A stretch of DNA of 5,626 nt from Nocardioidaceae bacterium (GTDB lineage: Bacteria; Actinomycetota; Actinomycetes; Propionibacteriales; Nocardioidaceae). Position 1 is the first letter of the stretch; the number at the start of each line of letters is the position of its first letter. Location of the stretch: positions 1 to 5,626 of the forward strand of contig JACCUS010000208.1 of assembly GCA_013811715.1 (NCBI GenBank), in the 5' to 3' direction. The notes beneath the pieces were generated by a model. That model had not been told where the DNA came from. It saw only the letters and a list, made by a program, of their open reading frames with translations, and searched no databases. This document shows, in pieces, positions 1 through 4,580 of this stretch. Both the position numbers and the translations under genes were made by a program.

Positions 1-42
1 CTCGACGACGCCATCGAACGCCTCCAAGCGCTCAGGAGCTGA
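1..42 (+). CDS. C-terminal end of an unidentified plus-strand protein (partial)
   Basis: Frame 1 of the plus strand is open from the window edge to a TGA at 40-42 and reads LDDAIERLQALRS, a short amphipathic helix of the sort that closes many bacterial proteins. The rest of the gene lies to the left of the window, so the product cannot be named. Support for a real gene end is indirect: the peptide looks natural, the frame closes 13 bases before a strong hairpin (56-85) that would suit a terminator, and all minus-strand genes point towards it, making this a convergent junction. Thirteen codons could be open by chance in DNA this rich in GC, so the call is moderate. Confidence 0.5.
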   Translation, partial: LDDAIERLQALRS

Positions 43-55
43 CGGTCTTGCCACA

Positions 56-85
56 GCAACAATCCGACCTGGGTCGGACTGTTGC
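56..85. terminator. Terminator-like hairpin 1, after the plus-strand gene
   Basis: Arms 56-69 and 72-85 pair over 14 positions with a single A/C mismatch (62 against 79); the core is TCCGACC facing GGTCGGA. It starts 13 bases after the plus-strand stop. No T-run follows on either strand, but many actinobacterial terminators lack one. It could stop transcripts from both directions. Activity is inferred from structure and place only. Confidence 0.5.
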
Positions 86-109
86 CGCCCAAACGGCTGG
101 AACTGCCGC

Positions 110-136
110 CAGAATCCGACCCGTGTCGGATCTCTG
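110..136. terminator. Terminator-like hairpin 2, same core as hairpin 1
   Basis: A perfect 7-bp stem, ATCCGAC (114-120) with GTCGGAT (125-131), closes a CCGT loop; CAG (110-112) and CTG (134-136) can extend it across a small internal loop. The core TCCGACC...GTCGGA repeats that of the hairpin at 56-85, so the two may be duplicates. It lies in the convergent gap and is best placed to stop minus-strand transcripts. Confidence 0.4.
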
Positions 137-139
137 CTG

Positions 140-155
140 TCGGGGGATACCCCGA
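140..155. terminator. Terminator-like hairpin 3, directly after the truncated minus-strand ORF
   Basis: TCGGGG (140-145) pairs perfectly with CCCCGA (150-155) around a GATA loop. On the minus strand it begins one base after the TGA (159-157) of the short proline-rich ORF, a common place for an intrinsic terminator. The stem is short (6 bp) and has no T-run after it, so by itself the evidence is modest. Confidence 0.35.
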
Positions 156-156
156 T

Positions 157-309
157 TCAGGGATCACAGCCGAGTTCGGGATCGGGCGCGGCCAGCAGGG
201 TGCCTGGGCGCTTCGGGGCCCGGCGCTCGTCGCCGTACCCGTAGGCACTCTCCCCGGGTGGCGGTGGCGGATACGACTCCGGCTGCTGTTGGCCCTGCGG
301 GTACCACAT
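157..309 (-). CDS. Short proline-rich ORF, probable 5' remnant of a third membrane-protein gene
   Basis: Fifty codons starting MWYPQGQQQPES and ending PDPELGCDP. The start is convincing: GGAGG sits 5 bases before the ATG. The N-terminal half is a Pro/Tyr/Gln/Gly-rich cytoplasmic tail, followed by RRAPKRPGTLLAA, the kind of sequence that leads into the first helix of many small actinobacterial membrane proteins. The helix never appears: the frame stops 9 residues later. The ribosome-binding and start region matches that of the upstream membrane-protein gene at 19 of 25 bases (295-319 here, 893-917 there), and both proteins begin M-x-Y-P. I infer a duplicated relative that lost its membrane part, since no other frame downstream resumes a hydrophobic stretch and only about 115 bp remain before the convergent gene. 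It might still be made as a short soluble peptide. Confidence 0.5.
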   Translation of the reverse strand: MWYPQGQQQPESYPPPPPGESAYGYGDERRAPKRPGTLLAAPDPELGCDP

Positions 310-314
310 GGGAA

Positions 315-319
315 CCTCC
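315..319 (-). promoter_or_regulatory. Ribosome binding site of the short proline-rich ORF
   Basis: GGAGG on the minus strand with 5 bases (TTCCC) before ATG at 309-307. It selects this ATG over an in-frame upstream one at 366, and shows that the truncated ORF keeps a full-strength start signal. Confidence 0.65.
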
Positions 320-382
320 GGCTCGTTCGATGTCACTCGACGCCTAACGCCAAGGCACGGCTTCAAGCGCCCAGCAGGGTGG

Positions 383-907
383 TCAGCGAGCGGCGGCGCG
401 GACGTCGAACCAGTCCTTGGACGCCGGGGTGCGGTAGATCAGCACCGCCGACGCGACGCTCCACGCCAAGATGGGGATGCCGGCGGATGACCCCGCGAGG
501 AGCAGGTTGAGCAGGACGGCCAGCGCCACGAGACCCGCCAACACCAGCAGCGCGATCGCCGCCCACCTCACCCCGCGGAACGCGAAGAATGCCAGGACGA
601 GCACGATCAGGCACCAGACGAGTAGGACTCCCGCGCCCGCCTGGATCGCAGCGAGTGCATCTCCGCGGTCCGTACCGGCCGGGAGGTCGTCAAGGATCTC
701 AGAGTCCTGGTTGCGAGTGAACGCGAAGGCCGACAAGAACACCCCGAGCGCGCCACCGACCCACGCCAGTATGCAGCCGACCAGCACGGTCCACGGCCGG
801 CGCGCGTCCGGCTGATGCGCTGGGTGGCCCTGCGCAGAGTGGCCGACGCCTTGCTGCCCAGCGGTGCCGGGGTTGGAACTGTTGGCCGGGTACTCCGGGT
901 ATGACAT
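383..907 (-). CDS. Four-helix membrane protein of unknown function, second copy after clpB
   Basis: 174 residues. The ATG at 907 is preceded by GGAGG at 5 bases, and the protein then begins MSYPEYPANSS; longer readings in this frame lack such a signal. Residues 1-36 are a polar Pro/Gln/His-rich tail, probably cytoplasmic. Hydrophobic segments follow at about 38-63, 90-111, 114-138 and 142-159, giving four likely helices with an acidic loop (NQDSEILDDLPAGTDRGD) of about 25 residues between the first two, probably outside. The Arg-containing turn FRGVRW between helices 2 and 3 fits the inside. The end, YRTPASKDWFDV, resembles WTKSARAWFADA of the gene upstream, and the helix-loop-three-helix layout is the same, so I judge the two to be distant paralogues. 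No catalytic or metal-binding motif is visible and I do not recognise a named family. It lies 76 bp downstream of its relative, likely in the same transcript. Confidence 0.88.
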   Translation of the reverse strand: MSYPEYPANSSNPGTAGQQGVGHSAQGHPAHQPDARRPWTVLVGCILAWVGGALGVFLSAFAFTRNQDSEILDDLPAGTDRGDALAAIQAGAGVLLVWCLIVLVLAFFAFRGVRWAAIALLVLAGLVALAVLLNLLLAGSSAGIPILAWSVASAVLIYRTPASKDWFDVRAAAR

Positions 908-912
908 GGAGT

Positions 913-917
913 CCTCC
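913..917 (-). promoter_or_regulatory. Ribosome binding site of the second four-helix membrane protein
   Basis: GGAGG on the minus strand, 5 bases (ACTCC) before the ATG at 907-905. It fixes the start at 907 rather than at a far-upstream start codon around 1153 that would run into the preceding gene. Confidence 0.7.
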
Positions 918-952
918 GCATTCCAGATAGGCGAGCACCTCAACCCTACGCT

Positions 953-983
953 GACTCGGCGACCGCACTCCGACTCGACGACC
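953..983. repeat. Imperfect 12-bp direct repeat between the two membrane-protein genes
   Basis: GACTCGGCGACC (953-964) recurs as GACTCGACGACC (972-983), 11 of 12 identical and offset by 19 bases. An 8-base ACCCTACG also occurs twice, at 943-950 and 981-988. The gap is only 76 bp, so the repeats fill much of it. They could be a protein-binding pair or simple slippage; I see no convincing promoter boxes with them. Confidence 0.4.
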
Positions 984-1472
984 CTACGTCGACGGAGGCG
1001 GCGGCCGCCCCATGAGCGGCGGCTCGGCCGCGTCGGCGAACCAGGCCCGAGCAGACTTCGTCCACACCATGGCGACAGAGATGGCGACGTAGGCGGTGAT
1101 GAACCACCCTGGCGGGCCGCCGAACAGAAACACCACGGCGACGAGCCCGCCAAGGACCGTCAAGACGATCCGTGCAGCCTGATGCCGGCGCAAGACGAAG
1201 AGGCCGAGGATCAGCGAGGTCATGCTCACCACCCCCATCGCCATGATCATGTACTTCATCAGCTCCCGCGCGGTGTCCAGCGTCACTCCCAACGACTCGA
1301 ATCGGGGGTTGTTGATCACCTCGGTCAAGGCATCGCGCATCTCGACGCTGTTGAGCTGCTGCGCGATTGCGATGAGCACGAAGATCGCGATGGCACTGCC
1401 CGACATCGTCTGCACACCCGCGAAAGTCACCTCGCGGGGGCGAGGGCCGGGCTTCGGATCGGCCGCACTCAC
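984..1472 (-). CDS. Four-helix membrane protein of unknown function, translationally coupled to clpB
   Basis: 162 residues if it starts at the GTG at 1472, whose GTGA overlaps the clpB stop TGA. I prefer this start because a start further upstream would read Arg/Gly-rich nonsense antiphase inside clpB, while from 1472 the protein opens with a plausible tail, MSAADPKPGPRPREVTFAG. A weak GGTGG lies 7 bases upstream, so coupling to clpB translation probably matters. Likely helices: about 17-38, 72-94, 100-119 and 121-138. Helices 1 and 2 are separated by a roughly 33-residue loop, probably outside; LRRHQAAR between helices 2 and 3 should be inside. GGPPGW marks the turn between helices 3 and 4. 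The C-terminus is cytoplasmic, with WTKSARAWF and a proline-rich tail. No enzyme motif is seen. Similar small membrane proteins after clpB are, to my recollection, found in other actinobacteria, but I cannot name the family. Confidence 0.88.
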   Translation of the reverse strand: MSAADPKPGPRPREVTFAGVQTMSGSAIAIFVLIAIAQQLNSVEMRDALTEVINNPRFESLGVTLDTARELMKYMIMAMGVVSMTSLILGLFVLRRHQAARIVLTVLGGLVAVVFLFGGPPGWFITAYVAISVAMVWTKSARAWFADAAEPPLMGRPPPPST

Positions 1473-4051
1473 GCGGCGGCCACCGACAATCCGTCCCGGT
1501 CCTGGTCGAGATCCACCCGCACAGTGTCGCCGTCCTTGGCCTCGCCTGCCAACAACGCGCGCGCCAACGGATCGCCGATCGCACTCTGCACCAACCGGCG
1601 GAGCGGTCGAGCGCCGTACGCCGGGTCGAATCCCGTCAGCGCCAGCCACTCGCGAGCGGCGTCGGTCACATCCAAGGTGATCCGCCTTGCTGACAGGCGA
1701 TGCGCGAGCGCGTCCACCTGCAGCCCGACGATGCGGCCGAGCTCGTCGCTGCCCAGCGCGTCGAACAGGACGACCTCGTCGAGACGGTTGAGGAACTCCG
1801 GCTTGAACGCCGCCCGGACCGCCGCCATCACCGCGCCACGCTTCTGCACCTCGTCGAGAGTCGGGTCCACGAGGAACTGCGACCCGAGGTTGCTGGTCAA
1901 GATGACGATCACGTTGCGGAAGTCGACCGTCTTGCCCTGACCGTCGGTCAGCCGCCCGTCGTCGAGCACCTGCAAGAGCACGTCGAACACCTCCGGGTGC
2001 GCCTTCTCGACCTCATCGAGCAGTACGACGGAGTACGGCCGCCGGCGCACCGCCTCGGTGAGTTGACCACCTTCGTCGTAGCCCACATAACCCGGAGGCG
2101 CCCCCACGAGTCGAGCGACCGCGTGCCTCTCGGAGTACTCGCTCATGTCGACCCGGACCATGGCCCGCTCGTCGTCGAACAAGAAGTCCGCCAGCGCCTT
2201 CGCCAGCTCGGTCTTGCCGACTCCGGTCGGACCCAGGAACAGGAAGGATCCGGTGGGGCGGTCTGGGTCGGAGACGCCGGCCATCGCTCGACGGACAGCG
2301 TCCGAGACGGCCGTCACCGCCGCCTGCTGACCGATGAGTCGTCGCCCGAGCTCCTCCTCCATCCGCAACAGCTTGCCTGTCTCGCCCTCGAGCAGCCGGC
2401 CGGTCGGGATGCCGGTCCAGGCGGCGACCACCGAGGCGACCTCGTCGGCGCCGACCTCCTCGCGGACCATCATCTGCGCAGGGTCGGCAGCCGCCGACGC
2501 CGTACCGAGCTTAGACTCCAGCGCGGGGATCTGCCCATAAAGCAGCTCCGACGCCCTCGCCAGGTCGCCCTCGCGCTGTGCCCTTTCGGCGTGGCCGCGC
2601 AGGTCGTCGATCTGCTCTTTCAGCGCACCGATGCGGTTGAGCCCCTGCTTCTCGGCGTCCCACCGGCTCTCCAGCGACCGCAGCTGCTCGGAGCGGTCGG
2701 CCAGCTCCGCCCGCAACGTGTCGAGCCGCTGGACCGACGCAGGGTCATTCTCACGCTCCAGCGCCAACTCCTCCATCTTGAGCCGGTCGACACTGCGGCG
2801 AAGCTCGTCTATCTCCACCGGGCTGGAGTCGATCTCCATGCGCAGCCTCGACGACGCCTCGTCGATGAGGTCGATCGCCTTGTCGGGCAGCTGGCGGCCG
2901 GTGATGTACCGCTGCGACAAGGTGGCGGCCGCGACGAGGGCAGCGTCCGCGATCGACACCTTGTGGTGGGCCTCGTAGCGCTCCTTCAGGCCGCGCAGGA
3001 TCGCGATCGTGTCCTCGACGCTGGGCTCGCCGACCAGCACCTGTTGGAAGCGCCGTTCAAGCGCGGAGTCCTTCTCGATCCGCTGGCGGTACTCGTCGAG
3101 CGTGGTAGCGCCGATCATGCGCAGCTCGCCGCGGGCGAGCATCGGCTTGAGCATGTTGCCGGCGTCCATGGCGGACTCACCGGTCGCCCCAGCGCCCACC
3201 ACATTGTGCAGCTCGTCGATGAACGTGATCACCTGGCCGCCGGAGTCCTTGATGTCGGCCAGCACGGCCTTGAGCCGCTCCTCGAACTCCCCGCGGTACT
3301 TCGCGCCGGCCACCATGGCACCGAGATCGAGCGAGAGGAGCCGTCGGCCGCGCAGCGACTCCGGCACGTCGCTGGCGACGATGCGCTGTGCGAGCCCCTC
3401 CACCACGGCGGTCTTCCCGACCCCGGGCTCGCCGATCAGGACCGGGTTGTTCTTGGTACGTCGAGACAGCACCTGCACCACCCGGCGAATCTCGCCGTCG
3501 CGACCGATGACAGGGTCGAGTGACCCGTCTCGCGCCCGGGCGGTCAGGTCGACGGCGTACTTTTCCAGCGCCTGGTAGGTGTCTTCGGGGTTCGGGCTCG
3601 TCACCCGAGACGACCCTCGCACTGTCGCGAAGGCGGCCTGCAGTGCCTGAGCCGTCGCACCGGTGGTCTCGAGCAGCTCCTTGACGGGGCTGTCCACCGA
3701 AGCCGACGCGACCAGCAGGTGTTCGGTGGAGATGAACTCGTCGCCCAGCGACTCTGCCTGCTGCTCGGCGGCCTGCAGCAACAGGATCGTCGTACGCGCG
3801 TAGGACGGGGCCGAGACCGTTGACCCGGTGGCGGCTGGCAGCTTGCGCAGCAGTTCGGTGTTGCCTGCGGTGATCTTCACCGGCTCGACCCCCACCGCGC
3901 CGAGCAGTGCGCCGGCGATGCCGTCTTGTTGGCTCAGCAGAGCCGACAGCAAGTGGGCGGGTTCGACCGCCGGGTTGCCGGCGGACGTCGCGAGCTCGAT
4001 GGCGGCGCCGAGCGCCTCTTGGCTACGGCGGGTGAACTTGCTGGCATCCAT
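1469..4051 (-). CDS. clpB: ATP-dependent protein disaggregase ClpB
   Basis: 860 residues, the normal family length. ClpB forms a cytoplasmic hexamer that threads aggregated polypeptides through its pore and works with DnaK/DnaJ to refold them. All parts are present: the N-domain (about 1-145, two Clp-N repeats); NBD1 with Walker A GEPGVGKT (207-214), pore loop KYRG (251-254), Walker B VITFIDE (274-280) and arginine fingers R333/R334; the ClpB-specific coiled-coil middle domain (about 405-525); and NBD2 with Walker A GPTGVGKT (607-614), pore loop GYVG (654-657), Walker B VVLLDE (675-680), arginine finger R756 and sensor-2 GAR (813-815). The long middle domain separates it from ClpA and ClpC, and I see no ClpP-binding loop. 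The ATG at 4051 gives the expected N-terminus MDASKFTRRSQEAL; its best ribosome binding site, GAAGG, lies rather far away (12 bases). hspR is upstream on the same strand, and the stop overlaps the next gene by 4 bases. No defect is visible. Confidence 0.99.
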   Translation of the reverse strand: MDASKFTRRSQEALGAAIELATSAGNPAVEPAHLLSALLSQQDGIAGALLGAVGVEPVKITAGNTELLRKLPAATGSTVSAPSYARTTILLLQAAEQQAESLGDEFISTEHLLVASASVDSPVKELLETTGATAQALQAAFATVRGSSRVTSPNPEDTYQALEKYAVDLTARARDGSLDPVIGRDGEIRRVVQVLSRRTKNNPVLIGEPGVGKTAVVEGLAQRIVASDVPESLRGRRLLSLDLGAMVAGAKYRGEFEERLKAVLADIKDSGGQVITFIDELHNVVGAGATGESAMDAGNMLKPMLARGELRMIGATTLDEYRQRIEKDSALERRFQQVLVGEPSVEDTIAILRGLKERYEAHHKVSIADAALVAAATLSQRYITGRQLPDKAIDLIDEASSRLRMEIDSSPVEIDELRRSVDRLKMEELALERENDPASVQRLDTLRAELADRSEQLRSLESRWDAEKQGLNRIGALKEQIDDLRGHAERAQREGDLARASELLYGQIPALESKLGTASAAADPAQMMVREEVGADEVASVVAAWTGIPTGRLLEGETGKLLRMEEELGRRLIGQQAAVTAVSDAVRRAMAGVSDPDRPTGSFLFLGPTGVGKTELAKALADFLFDDERAMVRVDMSEYSERHAVARLVGAPPGYVGYDEGGQLTEAVRRRPYSVVLLDEVEKAHPEVFDVLLQVLDDGRLTDGQGKTVDFRNVIVILTSNLGSQFLVDPTLDEVQKRGAVMAAVRAAFKPEFLNRLDEVVLFDALGSDELGRIVGLQVDALAHRLSARRITLDVTDAAREWLALTGFDPAYGARPLRRLVQSAIGDPLARALLAGEAKDGDTVRVDLDQDRDGLSVAAA

Positions 4052-4058
4052 GTCTCAC

Positions 4059-4077
4059 ACTTGCCTTCGTCTCAAGT
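4059..4077 (-). promoter_or_regulatory. clpB: Small dyad with an HspR-type half site around the clpB ribosome binding site
   Basis: ACTTG and CAAGT are inverted around 9 bases. The minus strand here reads CTTGAG, which matches one half of the HspR operator HAIR (CTTGAGT-N7-ACTCAAG), but the second half at canonical spacing matches only 2 of 7 bases. In RNA the dyad could fold a 5-bp stem whose loop holds GAAGG (4068-4064), the likely clpB ribosome binding site. Whether HspR binds is unknown; a degenerate or half operator is the most I can claim. Confidence 0.35.
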
Positions 4078-4082
4078 TTTCT

Positions 4083-4151
4083 CCCCGCGATTGCGGGAAA
4101 GTTGTCGCGCCCGACGGGGTCGAGTCAGCAACTTTCCCGCAATTCGCGGGG
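4083..4151. repeat. Long near-perfect palindrome between hspR and clpB
   Basis: The left arm 4083-4104 and right arm 4129-4151 are complementary over 22 base pairs with one unpaired T, around a 24-base centre that itself contains CGAC-GGG-GTCG (4112-4122). As RNA this would be extremely stable. It begins 18 bases after the hspR stop and ends 31 bases before the clpB ATG. The minus strand continues AGAAAAC, not a T-run. It may be a terminator or attenuator that separates the dnaJ-hspR transcript from clpB, an RNA-processing or stability element, or a copy of a dispersed palindromic repeat. The structure is certain; the role is not. Confidence 0.85.
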
Positions 4152-4169
4152 GTAGGGGGGCGGTCGGGG

Positions 4170-4580
4170 TCAGGGGAGGTGGGGTGGACGGGGGCCCCGC
4201 CCGTAGCGGGTCATCGTGGTGGCGGAGCGCACGACCGGAAGGTTGGGAAGAGCAGCCGCGGCGGCCGCCACCAACTCGGCCTCGAGCTCCGCGACGCGGC
4301 CGCGCAGCGCGGCCACCTGGTGTTCGAGCTCGAGGATGCGTCGTACCCCCTCGATTCCGATCCCGGCGGCGGTCAGCTCGGCGACTGACTGCAGCAGCTC
4401 GATGTCACGCAGCGAGTAGCGTCGACCGCCTCCGCCGGAGCGCCCGGGACTGACCAGCCCGAGCCGGTCGTAGCCGCGCAGCGTCTGCGGATGCATCCCG
4501 GTGAGCTGCGCGGCCACGCTGATCACGAAGACCGGGGCGTCGGGATTTCCGACCTCGAAGCCGATGCCTGCCTTAGCCAT
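4170..4580 (-). CDS. hspR: Heat-shock repressor HspR (MerR family)
   Basis: 136 residues, near the usual HspR size. In Streptomyces and Mycobacterium HspR represses the dnaK operon and clpB by binding HAIR operators, with DnaK as co-repressor, so that free chaperone turns its own genes off. The sequence shows the family signature: FVISVAAQLTGMHPQTLR (18-35) as the helix-turn-helix, then YDRLGLVSPGR and the wing GGGGRRYSLRDI (49-60). A helical linker follows, then a coiled coil ILELEHQVAALRGRVAELE (82-100) for dimerisation. The alanine-rich tail ends RPPHLP. The segment AAGIGIEGV (71-79) is shorter and less acidic than the DEGVNLAGI type in Mycobacterium and Streptomyces HspR, as I remember them. 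The start overlaps the dnaJ stop by 8 bases, with AGGAG 9 bases upstream, so translation is probably linked. It is likely expressed from the dnaK promoter outside the window. Confidence 0.96.
   Translation of the reverse strand: MAKAGIGFEVGNPDAPVFVISVAAQLTGMHPQTLRGYDRLGLVSPGRSGGGGRRYSLRDIELLQSVAELTAAGIGIEGVRRILELEHQVAALRGRVAELEAELVAAAAAALPNLPVVRSATTMTRYGRGPRPPHLP

Noticed and set aside
82..510. Plus-strand open frames over 48-510
   Set aside because: Arg/Pro-rich products with no recognisable motif, running across the convergent hairpins and antisense to the membrane-protein gene.
383..1153. Longer version of the second membrane protein starting at 1153
   Set aside because: It would overlap the preceding gene by about 170 bases with a Ser/Arg/Pro-rich extension, while GGAGG-N5-ATG at 907 is an excellent start.
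984..1649. Longer version of the clpB-coupled membrane protein starting at 1649
   Set aside because: Its first 59 residues lie in a second frame inside the clpB C-terminal coding region and are Arg/Gly-rich nonsense; the GTG overlapping the clpB stop gives a sensible N-terminus.
864..1940. Open frame of about 358 codons on the plus strand across the membrane-protein genes and the clpB end
   Set aside because: The product is Arg/Ser/His-rich low complexity, crosses three well-supported minus-strand genes and has no ribosome binding site that would favour it.
1700..3523. Open frame of about 600 codons on the plus strand opposite clpB
   Set aside because: It is antisense to an intact, well-conserved clpB. 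Its product is Arg/His/Leu/Gln-rich without any domain, as expected from the third-position GC bias of clpB.
4095..4120. Possible ECF (SigH/SigR-like) promoter for clpB: GGGAAA then CGTC about 16 bases on, minus strand
   Set aside because: The -10 lacks the expected GTT at proper spacing, and both elements fall within the palindrome, whose symmetry explains GGGAAA better.
4185..4205. Short GC-rich inverted repeat ACGGG...CCCGT
   Set aside because: It lies inside the last codons of hspR, has a 5-bp stem, and is expected by chance in such GC-rich coding DNA.
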